Part shown: positions 47,206-58,900 of the stretch, piece after piece
Position numbering within the stretch: position 1 is the first letter of the stretch
Layout: each line of letters starts with the position of its first letter
NCBI RefSeq assembly: GCF_027172205.1
Contig: NC_070604.1
Location: 61,459,023 to 61,523,022, forward strand
Origin: Podarcis raffonei
Lineage: Eukaryota; Chordata; Lepidosauria; Squamata; Lacertidae
Length of the DNA: 64,000 bases
Direction of reading: 5' to 3'
Program-made: the position numbers and the translations under genes
The notes under the pieces: model-generated
Database searches by the model: none
What the model saw: the letters and a program-made list of their open reading frames with translations, nothing else
What the model was told of the DNA's origin: nothing

Positions 47206-47586
47206 TTATAGGGTTAATACCTATGGATTTCAGGAGTCCCCCCCCCCCTTTCCATTTATCCAGCACCATCTGAATTCTTTCTTTTTATTGAAGCGGGGAA
47301 ATTTTGTTTAAATTCCTCTCTTCATATCACCATGGAGGTGATTTCCTAGTAGCCACAATGGCCTTTTTCAAAGGGCACTACCACTGAGGAAAATGCAATA
47401 CTTTGTAGAAGAAATGTTACAAATTGTCATCAACAGTACCACAGGCAAGGCCCATCAAGAACATGAAGATATCACAGGCTGTCAGAGGTTAAAAGTATTC
47501 ATTATTCAAGTGCTGATCAAAGCTCACAATCAATCAGCAGCTCTCCAAACCTGCAGGTGAGAGAATATACAGACATCAGATGGATT
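47206..47586. other. Intergenic, no gene recognised
   Basis: Unassigned sequence between a Sauria SINE and a BovB piece. Confidence 0.4.
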
Positions 47587-47742
47587 GTTGTTGTTGTTTA
47601 GTTGTTTAGTCGTGTCCGACTCTTCGTGACTCAATGGACCAGAGCACGCCAGGCACTATATGCCTGTTGTCTTTGTCCATGGAGTTTTCTTGGCAGGGAT
47701 ACTGGAGTGGCTTGCCGGTTCCTGCTCCATTCAGATGGATTA
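47587..47742 (-). mobile_element. BovB (RTE) LINE 3' piece, minus strand
   Basis: The plus strand starts TTGTTGTTGTTTAGTTGTTT and GTCGTGTCCGACTCTTCGTG, the reverse of the BovB 3' end. It then has CATGGAGTTTTCTTGGCAGG-type sequence from farther up the element, with the intervening part missing. Confidence 0.85.
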
Positions 47743-48442
47743 GAAATACGCAATCAACCCTCAGATGGTTAAATGCTGATTGCGCACTTTATCTACCAGA
47801 AAGATAAGCAAATTTAGTACACACCCTATCTCTTAAGAATGAAGGCTTTAAATGTTACTCAGCAGTTACTGCAGCAAATGACAACAAAATTCAGAGTTGG
47901 ATTATTTTTCACACATCAAATGTGTATTTATTTATTTTGAAACTGCCATTTAATAGTTTATTTGTGCGCCAACAACATAAAAGTTGTTTTTTATTCAAGC
48001 TTTCCGGCTGGTTAATGATATGCCTCTCTTACACCCCCATTATTTCTGTCACAATCGTAAAAGAATTTCAGAAATGTCATTGTACCATATAATTAGTACA
48101 TGAGAAATGCACATTGGCAGCCGTAGAAAGTGTTTCTTCAATAGCTGATATTCAACAACAGAGAGACTTACATGGCAATTATCTTGAACAGGAGCAAGGT
48201 CAAGCCAAGCATTTCAAGAGGTTCAAAGATCGGCCAGCTGCAGCGAGGCAAGCCGTTTCCACCTAAGCTGCCTACCTGCCCTGATTCCTGGGCTTGAGTG
48301 CAACCCACTGCTCTAGTTTCTGGCAGGGCCTTGAAGAAGTCTGAAGGCTGCCTTGAGATTCTGCTTGGACAATTAGCTAGAACCGCCCTGAGACCTTCGG
48401 GTATAGGGCAGTATAGAAATTAAATAAATAAATAAATAATTA

Positions 48443-48485
<43 letters not shown>

Positions 48486-48904
48486 GAAGGGGTGGTCATA
48501 ATGGGTCGTCCTTTTGGTGTGGGCATAAGATTCTGCCTAATTTTAACTGATATTTTAGTTGTTAGGCACCCAGGGAGAGTGAATGAACAAGATAGCTAGT
48601 TGACTAGACTTCCCACTGAGAGTGGGGAGTCTAATTTCACTGTGGGGAATGTAATGTAGGCTACATTGACTTGTTGTTGGTAGTAGTATGTCTCTGGAAT
48701 GAAAACGAAGAAACTGAAGTGGGTTCAGGTTCTGAGGTGTTTGTTTGGATGGGGAAGGATCCAACAGCCATGGGTGGGTGGGGGAGTGGTGGTGCCTCAA
48801 TAGGTAGTATTGAGGGGAGGGAGAAAAACATGGCAAGGAAATATGACAAAATGGCACACATAATTAAGGACTTTTGCTTCTTCCATTCCTCTTCTCTGTA
48901 TTGT
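47743..48904. repeat. Mostly unassigned, with LINE tail and (AAT)n
   Basis: No gene seen. About 48365-48440 is an L2/CR1-type 3' tail (AACCGCCCTGAGACCTTCGG) running into AAAT and then an (AAT)n microsatellite to 48485. Confidence 0.55.
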
Positions 48905-49146
48905 TTACTGAGGGAACTTTTGGGCCTCCAGATATTGCTGAATTACAAGCCCCATTACTCCTGGCCATTGCCTATGCTTGCAGGGGCTGGTGGGAGTTGT
49001 AGTTCCACAACACTTGGTCTACTCTACACCATAGTGGTGTGGCTCTCCTGGGTTTCCAGCAGGAGTCAGTCCCAGCCCTACTTGAAATTGCTGAGAATTG
49101 AACCTGTGACCTTCTGAGTGAAAAGTTTGTGCTCTGCCACAGCCCC
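48905..49146 (-). mobile_element. hAT-type palindromic MITE next to a tRNA-derived SINE
   Basis: 48905-49021 is a decayed copy of the palindromic family (GGCCTCCAGATATTGCTG…GGTGGGAGTTGTAGTTC). 49020-49146 is the minus-strand tRNA SINE (B box near 49090-49105, AGCACAAAC-type head). The MITE probably landed in the SINE. Confidence 0.6.
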
Positions 49147-50044
49147 TTTCTGTGACCGAATAGCCTACAGGGTAGATGACGCTAGGCACCAAGCAAAGGC
49201 ATTCATCTTCTCCAAGGTCTTTGACTAATTAAACAATCTGTGGCCTTTTAAACTGGAGGAGGGTACATTGTTTGTTACTGTGTTATTTATTTTTGTATTT
49301 TAAAATGGTAAACTGCCGTGTGCTCCTCAGATAAAGGGACATATAGAAATTTAATCATCATCACCTTTCTTTTGCTGGGATGGGAAATCATTATCTAAAT
49401 TAAAGCATTGTCCTAAGCCTAGCTGGTACCGTTTTGGAGAGGAATTTCTCCCCTCCCACCCACTAGTTTTTAGCAAGATAGTGAAAGGAGATTTAATCCT
49501 CTCCCTACTCCCCTTCCCTACATTTAGACAGTCCTTCCCTCTTTGCTCTCATCTCATTTCACCCCACCCAGCCCAGGGGTCCCCCACCCAACATGGAATG
49601 CTATACACCTTCCATTGACTATCCTTTCACTCAGATTTCATATTCTCTTTCCCAGAATGCTTTCAGAGCCTGCTAGATCGAGGCATTTGGCTCCTTTAGG
49701 CCAACATCTTGTTGTAGTAGCCAACCAGATGCGTGTAGCAAGACTGCAAGCACGCCAGCACTCTCCCATCCTGCTGTTTCCAGCAACAGTTATTCAAAAG
49801 AATAATGTCTCTAACAGTGGAGCCTCTCATCCTCAGATGGTCTGCTGCCTCAAAGCGAGATTTTTGCATCTGATAAAAAGTGGCAACAGATTGATTAGGA
49901 AAGGGGAGAGAAGTGAAAGTTCAGCTCAGTAACTGTAGCTGGAAAAGCAGATGCCTCACCTTCCTCTCTTATAATGGACTGTGACACGATTATGTCCATC
50001 AGGATTATGGGACCTGACAGCTGACAGCAGAGATATCAATGAAA
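49147..50044. repeat. LINE tail and old CR1-like piece; no gene
   Basis: About 49270-49355 is a LINE 3' tail. About 49690-49830 matches the reptile repeat with GTAGCCAACCAGATGC and CTCTCCCATCCTGCTGTTTC. The rest is unassigned. Confidence 0.5.
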
Positions 50045-50056
50045 GTAGTAGTAGTA

Positions 50057-50095
<39 letters not shown>

Positions 50096-50433
50096 GTTGT
50101 TGTAGTAGTAGTATTTATACCCTGCCCATCTGCCTAGGTTTCCCCAGCCTCTCTGGGCGGCTTTTAGCAGAATATAAAAACATAATAAAATGTCAAACGT
50201 TAAAAACTTGATACAGATGTCATCTAAAAGTTGTGTAGTTCTTAAATTCCTTGACATCTGATGGGAGGGCATTCCACAGGTAGGGCATTACTTCTGAGAA
50301 GGCCCTCTGCCTGGTTCCCTGTAACTTCTCGCAGTGAGGGAACCACCAGAAGGCCTTCAGCACTGGACCACTGTGTCCAGGCAGAACGATGAGGGGGGAG
50401 ACGCTCCTTCAGGTATACTGGGCCAAGGCTGTA
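50045..50433 (-). mobile_element. L2/CR1-group LINE 3' end with long trinucleotide tail
   Basis: A mixed (GTA)/(ATA)/(GTA) run at 50045-50115 is followed by TATACCCTGCCCATCTGCCT and the reversed 3' UTR and RT end. 5' truncated. Confidence 0.8.
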
Positions 50434-50624
50434 AACAGAAACTCCAAATGGAATAGCCTACAAACTGATCTGCAGTGGCTGTGGAATCTAAGCAATGATG
50501 TCACAGTCCTGTCAGCCAATAGTTTTCAACCTCTTGCCAGGATTGTGGTTTTCAGCTAAATCTAAAGCTGTTTAAAATCAAAATGGTAACATCTAGAGTG
50601 ATTATTCATATTTCTATAACTATT

Positions 50625-51017
50625 GGGTTTGATGCTTTTGAATTATGGTGCTGGAGGAGACTCTTGAGAGTCCCATGGACTGCAAGAAGATCAAACCTAT
50701 CCATTCTTAAGGAAATAAGCCCTGAGTGCTCACTGGAAGGACAGATCCTGAAGCTGAGACTCCAATATTTTGGCCACCTCATGAGAAGAGAAGACTCCCT
50801 GGAAAAGACCCTGATGTTGGGAAAGATGGAGGGCACAAGGAGAAGGGGACGACAGAGGACGAGATGGTTGGACAGTGTTCTCGAAGCTACCAGCATGAGT
50901 TTGACCAAACTGCAGGAGGCAGTGGAAGATAGGAGTGCCTGGCGTGCTCTGGTCCATGGGGTCACGAAGAGTCAGACATGACTAAACGACTAAATGACTA
51001 AACAACAACAACAACAG
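50625..51017 (+). mobile_element. BovB (RTE) LINE ORF2 end and 3' terminus
   Basis: The plus frame gives FDAFELWCWRRLLRVPWTAR, then SNLSILKEISPECSLEGQIL, YFGHLMRREDSLEKTLMLGK, RRGRQRTRWLDSV and WRALVHGVTKSQT. This is the BovB ORF2 C-terminus. It ends CTAAACAACAACAACAAC. Strongly 5' truncated. Confidence 0.93.
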
Positions 51018-51309
51018 AATAGACCCACAGAAATTAATGAACATATCTAAGTTAGGTCCATTAAATTTCAACAAGTCTCCTTTAGTAAAACTTAGTTGAA
51101 TGCCTCCCATTTCTTAGCTTAGTATGTCCTCACACAGCCAACGTGTATCCAACGGATGATTCATAGGTCAGAGACTCAGAACACCTGTTTTACGGGTAGC
51201 AGTCCCAAAGTTTCTCACATCAATTTAACAAAACAAACGAACAAGTAAGTAAATATATAATACTGCCAACTTCCTTGAAGAAAACAGTACTAAATAAATA
51301 AAAGAAAGA

Positions 51310-51480
51310 TCAATGGACCAGTATGGTGGGTTAGCTTGCGACACTGCGGTTCAAATCCCTTGTCAACTATGAAGCTCACTGGGTGACCTTGGGCCAGTCA
51401 CTACCTCTCAGTCTAATTTATAGGCTATTTTTTCAGGCTCACCATTTTTCTCTCTTTTAAGATTTACTTACCACAGTACA
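51310..51480 (+). mobile_element. CORE-SINE (MIR-like), decayed
   Basis: B-box-like GGTTCAAATCC near 51350, then the core CACTGGGTGACCTTGGGCCA (51377 on) and GTCACTACCTCTCAGTCTAA. Same family as 56440-56655. Confidence 0.65.
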
Positions 51481-52434
51481 GTGTAGCAACTTATAACAAA
51501 ATGGTGTTTTGGGCCAGAGTGTATATATGTCAAAATAAGCCAAGGGAGATTACTTTACTAAAGCATGATATTTATTTTAAGGGCAAAAGCAATGTAAACA
51601 TAAAAACGACAATTCAAACATTTTATTCATTACAAAGTAAGTGAGTCGCCTTTCCACTCAAACTGAGTATTCACAGAGACATCTAACAACCAGAAGTAAA
51701 TTGCACATCTAACTGATTAAGCCTGAAATGAAAAACAAGGTTCATCAACTTACGTAATTGCAAGTTTCCATGAGTTAAGAAACCATGGGAGAAATTTAAC
51801 ACAGCACTTAGTTGGTGCAAGTATTCTTGCTTGGCTGCTGTAACAATCTCCCCTCTCCTTCCTCTGTGCACTATTTGGGGGCTTCTCTTGACCCCACAGA
51901 GCCAATTTTGGAAAGCATGGGGGCATACATGGGGGAGGAGGAAGAAAGCCATATTGCACTAGTAGAAGCCATTTTGTGGGCTCCTGCTAGCAGGACTGGT
52001 TAGTTGAATTCCTCCCCAAGTGTATGCATAAGTTTCTGAACAACGCAGCTGGAAACCCAAGTAAGGAACAAGAAACTGGATCAGAACACATGCAGCACAT
52101 ATTTCCCAGAATCCTTTTGGGGACTGAGTTTGACTCCATTTTGGAATCTGACATATGATTTGGGCAGCAGGAAGATTACAAACTCACAAATTTCGGTCCT
52201 GGACCTACAGAGGGCCTTGGGTGCTTAGTATCTTCATGAAGTGTGGGCAAGACTGACCACTCACCCACAAACAACAAAGGTTCATTTCAGGTGCTTTCTC
52301 AGAATGAACCAGACGACAGACCTTTTATCAAGTATTGGCCCTATTGAGCAGGGTACAGGTTTCAGGAAAAGCAATGAAATGTTTATTTCTTTCTGATAGA
52401 CGACAAATTAGTCGCCTGAATGCTTACAGCAGGG
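51481..52434. other. Downstream of the second vanin, no gene recognised
   Basis: Unassigned. A minus-strand AATAAA at 52387-52382 lies about 500 bases past the second vanin's stop and could end its transcript. Confidence 0.4.
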
Positions 52435-52572
52435 AGGAGGGTACCTGTGGCCCTCTGAATGCTGCTGGATTCCAGTTCCCATCAACCTCCCCAGCCAGTG
52501 TGGCTTGAGGTCAGGAATGATGGGAGTTGGAGTCCAACAACCTCTGGAAAGCCACTGGTTCCCCACCCTGAA
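52435..52572. mobile_element. hAT-type palindromic MITE
   Basis: Inverted-repeat arms GTGGCCCTCTGAATGCTGCT…GATGGGAGTTGGAGTCCAAC, with ends AGGGAGGAGGGTACC and CCCCACCCTG. About 300 bp past the second vanin's stop. Confidence 0.7.
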
Positions 52573-52880
52573 TTATAGTTTGTATTTGCCCTAGCAGCAG
52601 ATTTCTTTTGGGTACAACCAAGAGGAGGAACACAAATATTAATAAAGTCTAAAGCCAAAGTCCTTCTTCATTGTATGCCCCATGCTCCTGTTTAAAGCAA
52701 TGGGAAACTGCCATGTAGCTAGATGGTGTGTTCATCTCCTCTTTGTGTCTGATAACTTCTCCTAAAACAAGCTATTTGGTTTGTCCTGCAGCAGAACACA
52801 CTGATCCTGTTCATTCCGCCTTTGTTGTACAAGCACCCACAAAATTCAGGAAAAGAGACACGATTGTGATTGGATGAGTC

Positions 52881-52997
52881 TTAGGAAGGAGCACCCTCTG
52901 GATGTGGTGGGTCCCTTTCATACCACCTTCCAAAAAGAGCCACAGATAGGACTGGCTTTGATAGGCCATTGCTTGTCAAACGTCCGTCAGTTAATAC
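52881..52997 (-). CDS. Second vanin exon 7 (C-terminus)
   Basis: 117 nt including TAA at 52883-52881, after acceptor CATCCTCCCAG. Encodes [20 protein letters not shown], then [18 protein letters not shown]. No GPI-type hydrophobic end. Confidence 0.9.
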   Translation of the reverse strand, partial: VLTDGRLTSNGLSKPVLSVALFGRWYERDPPHPEGAPS

Positions 52998-55900
52998 CTG
53001 GGAGGATGGAAAGGCAAAAAGTTATACATTGGGAAACATGTTTGGCTTAGAATACATAGGAAAATACAGACAAACATTTATTACTGGAAAGTTACAGGTG
53101 CTTGCAATCAACCGTTTTTTTCTTGTTCTCTGATACAGGGTGGCCTTGCATCCTTCTTTACACAGGACACCCTCCTGTTTGAAGGCATCCTTGCGCAGTC
53201 CAAGTCCAGTTTAAAAATAAAGAAGGGAGAGCAGGGCCCTTACAGCTGTCCACCAACACCTGTCACCTAGACAGCAGACTGAGCCAGCCTGTCACCTGGC
53301 CGCAGTCTTCCCCACTGTGGTGAAAAGTAATGCATTTCTTTTTAAGTAGCAGCAGTTTTCCGTGAGAGTCATGTGCCTGCACCCAAAATACATTTAGAAT
53401 TACTGAGTGACATGCATAACAGCAGCTTCCATGGACTGTTTGTCAATGAGCAAGCAAGGAAAGTGGGTAGACTAGGCCTCAGCCTGCCTTTCTTTGCTGA
53501 ATACTGTAGGCCAGGGCTGGAGAACCTGTGGCCCTTCACAGAGGCAGATTTAGGGCACTTGCTCAGCTTTGGGAAGCAGGTGTGGGGGCTCTGCCAGGGT
53601 CCTAGAGTCCTCCTTCCCAAAGCTGGGCAAGTGCTTGCCAGGCTTTGGGAAAGAGGTGGGAAGGCTCTAAGACCCTTCCAGAGCCCCACACTTCTTTCCC
53701 AATGCCCGCCGTAAGCTGGAGGGAAGGCATCAAATGGCCTTGCACAGGGTGGCATATAACCAAGCTCCACCCCTGTGCTTCAGATGCTGCCGGGCTTTCA
53801 TTCCCATCTGTAGGTCTACAAGTTCACTACCCTACTCTGCTACAAGCAAAATGAGAGAGACCAAATTCACACACACATAGCAGGGAGAGCTGTTCAAAAA
53901 GTTCAGTGCTAGGTAGAAACAAAGCTGCGACTATTGAATGATTAGGAGCACAACTATTTTGAGAGATGGAGAGGAGGAGCTGTTTTAATCTAAGAAATGG
54001 CTTGGGTCATTGCTTTTGCAGAAGTTGGAAGCCACCTTGGCCCTTACCTGAAATTCTCCAGTGGTCAGCTGAGTCTCAGTGAGCAAAACTTCTGGAAACA
54101 CATAGCTTGTGTTAAAGGTGCCGCTGAGGGTGAAGGAGTCAAATCTTGTATGAGCTGTATTAACTGGCTCCCCGCATGATTTCAAGTCTGTGCTCTTACA
54201 TTTCAGTAGTGTGCATATCTATGGAAAGAGAGGGTTGTGGGAAAGGTTATTTTGTGGAACTAAGCCATTCAAAGAGCCTTGTGTTTATGGAATGGAGGAA
54301 GATACTTCCCATGTAAGTGGGATATACAGGATGCTGTTGTGATTCAAAACAGTACACAAACCAATGCTAACACTGCACAATACTAAGCCTGAAGAAGTTC
54401 ACTGATTATTTTGAGACAACTCTAGAATATTTGGAAGAAATAAACAAGTATTCTTTTTGCAATACAGTATTGAAGTTATGGGATTGGGGGGGGGGTCTTT
54501 CTTTCTGTTTCCCTTGTGAGGACCAACAAACAAGGATTGCTTTTGAATCAACAGAGAATTCTAAGGCCTTTTTTGTAAAAATTAAATAAAATGCATTGTG
54601 CTTTTGTTTGCATCCTTTGAAAAACTCTATGCAATACCGGGAGTACTTAGCATTTACATGACACTTGCAGTAAAAAGCAAACAAACCCAATACAGAATAT
54701 GATATTAAGCACGAAGCCACATGGTGGCACTGTGTTAAGTAAAGGGACTACTATCTCCAATGACTTCAGCAGACTTATTTTCCCCAGAATCCTACTAAAT
54801 TTTTCAAATCATGTTATGAATGCAATATATAATCCCCACCCCCTATATCAGGGGTGTGCAATCTGTGGCCCTGCAGATTTGTTGGATTTCAGTTCCTATC
54901 AGCCCCGGACAGCGAGGCCAATGATCAGAGATGATGGGAACATGAGTCCAACAACTACAGCCATCTCGGCTCTAAGAAGTAGCTGTGCTCTAAAGAAGGG
55001 AGGTGTCTTATAGGGATTATTCTTTTCTTCAGTAGTAATCCCTCTAATGATTCTTACAGGCTTTTGGAAAAGCTTCTGGAGAGTACAGCTTCTGGTTTCC
55101 TCAAAGGCTCTGCCACAATGAAAGCATGAAACACATGTATCCTAGACATTGTTGATAGGTAGGGATGGGAAACGCTATCAGTTTCTTTTTCTCTCGGTTT
55201 CTCGTTTTTCCAGTCTTAAATTCAATTCTCCATATTCTCACATCAGTTTGTGAATTTTCTCTTTTAAAGAAGTTCTCAAGAAAATTCACCAGCATTTTAA
55301 TAAACTAATTTTTAACGTGCTATTTGGCCCAATATATAGATTTCCCCCCTCTAATATAATGCATTTCTGTATGTTGTTTTCACTCATATTTGCATTTTTA
55401 TGCACATATTACCAGAATATATTCCTCTTGGCTGGACATATTACTTGACCGGAGAAGTGCAGTGCAAAATTCAGGAACGTGCCATTTAAAATGATGGCTG
55501 TGTTTTGGTTCACATATTGTTCCGAGTTGGGTAGGTTTGCCTTTAAATGAGGACTGAGCCACATTCTCCTCCACTCCCACTGGTAGGGCATTTCCCTTCC
55601 ACATGGCCTGTTCATCCTACCTCACAAAACCCTTTACCTGCAGATAATATTCCCCTTCGATCACATGAAGCCCATCAAAGGCGCCGAATGCGTAAACCTC
55701 ATCCTCTCGCTTCTCTGCCATCTTGTAGCTCAAGTGGCAGCAGAGGCCCTTTTGGCAGACAGTGTGGTTTCCAGCTTCTCGAGAGAGTTCAGTGAAGGTG
55801 AAATTATCAAAATAGAAGCTTGCAGTAAACACTGGGCTTGCGGGGAAATGCTTGATATTTGAAGCATATAAGCTCCAGTCGACAGCAGGAGGGTATGTGG

Positions 55901-58900
55901 GGGAAAGACGGGGGCGAGCATTGATTTCCGCAACCAGGAGTTTTCCAGTCTGCGTTTTCATATCAAAGCGATACACCTTGGCGCCTTCAGGTGTAAAGAT
56001 ACCACTCCCTGTGGATGGAAAAAGACACTGGGGTGAGGCATAAGTTTTACTATTCCATTCCTTTACCCAAATGAATGGAGTACTAACAGCAAAGGTAAAG
56101 GGAAGCAGAGCAGAATCTCAATTCACTGATTTGGGGCTAGAAGCTAATGCATAGGGCAAATGGTGGGAAGTGACCAGAGCAGGTGTAGGTAATTGCTGAA
56201 CTACAGTTCCCATGAGTCCCAGCAAGCACGGCCAATGGCCAGGGATGATGGGATGTGTAGTTCTGCAACATCTGGAAAGCCAAAGGTCCCCCACACAAAT
56301 AGCTTCAGCAGGGAATGCATCTTATTAGACAAAGCAAGGTAGGTAACAGATCCTGGGAACTGGCCTTAGTCCCCAGATGTTCTCTTCTACTTAGAATAGA
56401 GCTGTGTGCAACCCCCTAAGTTAGCATGTTACCCTCAAAGCCCGTAGGGTGTCGTGGTGAGAGTGTCGGACTAGGACCTGGGGTACCAGGTTTCAAATCC
56501 CCACTCAGCCATAAAGCTTGCTGGGTGACCTTGGGCCAGTCACTACCTCTCAGAATAACCTACTTCATGGGGTTGTTCAGGGGATTAAATGAGGAGAGAG
56601 AATCATGCACACCACCTTGAGCTAAATACGGGGAAAGGTGGGATATACCGTAAATGCATTAAGCAAACACAACACACAAACAAACAGTGGAGGATGCTGT
56701 TCCTTTTCCAGTGCTGAAGTAAAATCCAACTGCTTCTGTAGGTGGAATTGGTCCATACAGTTTTGTCATTTGCCTCAAGCTGCAAAATGTATTGGGTCAG
56801 CACTGGGCATGTGAAGACAAATAATGTATTAATGCAAATAATGTGTTGCCTGCAGAATGTCATTGTGCGCTCATCGCCCGTCTTGAAAGAGGCAGGTAGA
56901 GAGTTCATAACTGTGACTTTAGCACTGGTAGCAGATGCTGGTGGACTCCAACTCCCATCAGCCCCAGACACCATGGCTAATGGGAGCTATAGTCCAGCAA
57001 CATCTGGAGGGCCACAGTTTGCCATCATTATTTTATAAGGCAGATCTCTGAAAGAAATCACATTTTTAAAATAGCAATTAATAGGTTAATCCTTTCCCCC
57101 CTCTGTGCTCTTTCCCACACTCAAATTGCCAGATCTATATATACACTGAGATTATTCAAGGTAGCACTTTACCAGTAATGTCCAAGCTGGGCTTGTTTAT
57201 ATTAGCAGCAAGGAAGTTGACACGCATCCCCATTGCCCAGGCTGAGTAGAACTCAACAGCAGACAAGAGCGGCAGGCCATTCTGCCAAGCAGTTGGGAAG
57301 AGGATGGTGTCCACCTTGTACTTCTCCACCAGCGAGATGGCAGGTTCGCGATAATTAAGAACGTCGGCACAAGTCATAAGGCCAAGCTTCCCAAAGGAGG
57401 TGTTGAGGGTGACAAACTGTGGGTCCTTGGCGTAATTAAAGTATACTTCAGAAGCAAAAAGGTTGTACTGTTTATAAGACAGAAAATATATACAGATATT
57501 ATTGGAAGAAAAGCACCTCGTGGAGACAGGAAAAATAGTATTAGGAACATAGAAAGCTGTCTTACACTGAGTCAGACCATTGGTCCATTTAGCTCAATAT
57601 TGTCTAGACCAGGGAAACCAACATGGTGCCCTCCAAAAGGCCACCAGCCCCAGTCAGCCAGGACAATGTCTTTTTTTTATATATAAAATTTTTATTGGCT
57701 TTTCAACATATATTATAAAACATTACAAACAACAAACACAAACAAACAAACATATAAACATGTATAATTTCATGAATTTTTTTATTGTACCCAATTTCAA
57801 CGACTTCCCCATGCCTCCCTTTACTGCATCCCTGTTTTAAACTTTTTCGGCAACCCCTGATCTAAATTACTTATAAATTCCTTTCTTTAACCCTTTTCTT
57901 TCCTCTTGTCCAATCATTTATCGCTGCAAATCTGCTATGCTTTACCCATGACATTTTAACACTCACTAATTTTGCAACAATTTTTAAGATAAAATTTAAA
58001 TTTCTTCCAATCTTCTTCCACCGTCTCTTTCCCTTGATCACGGATTCTGCCCATCATCTCTGCCAGTCCCATGTAGTCAATCACCTTCGTCTGCCACTCT
58101 TCCAGCGTGGGTAGTTCTTGTGTCTTCCAATACTTTGCTAGTAGAACTCTTGCTGCTGTTGTAGCATACATAAAAAACATCCTATCTTTCTTTGACACCA
58201 ATTGGCCTACCATGCCCAGGAGAAAAGCCTCTGGTTTCTTATGAAAGGTACACTTAAGCACCTTCTTAATTTCATTATAAATCATTTCCCAGAAGACCTT
58301 AATCCTTGGGCACATCCACCAAAGGTGATAGAAAGTACCTTCAGTTTCATTACATTTCCAGCATTTATTATTGGGCAAATGGTAGATTTTTGCTAGCTTG
58401 ACTGGGGTCATGTACCACCTATAAATCATTTTCATAATATTCTCTCTTAGGGCATTACATGCCGTAAACTTCATTCCGGTGGTCAGCCAGGACAATGTCA
58501 AGGATGATAGAAGATGCTGTCTGCTACTTTCTGGAGGGCACTGTGTTGCCTACTCTTGTCTTCACTGACTGGCAGTGGCTTTCCAGGATTTCAGGTAGGA
58601 GACATTCCCAGCTCTACCTGAAGATGCCAGGACTGAAACTGGGACTTTCTGTGTGCAAAGAGGATAGTCTACTACTGACCTACAGTTATTTTCCTAGAAG
58701 CTGGTGGCGTTGCCTCTGTTTTTCAGCACACTTACAAGACCTGGATTTTCTTGTGAAAACAATCTACAAGTAAAGTCCTTACAGCAAACATCTCAAATAT
58801 TGTGATTTCTCTTTCAACGAGACACATCCATGAATACTGGTGCAGCTTCTCTGCCTGCTCCACATGAGTGCATACCTATCTCTTATTTGGGTGGGAGAAA

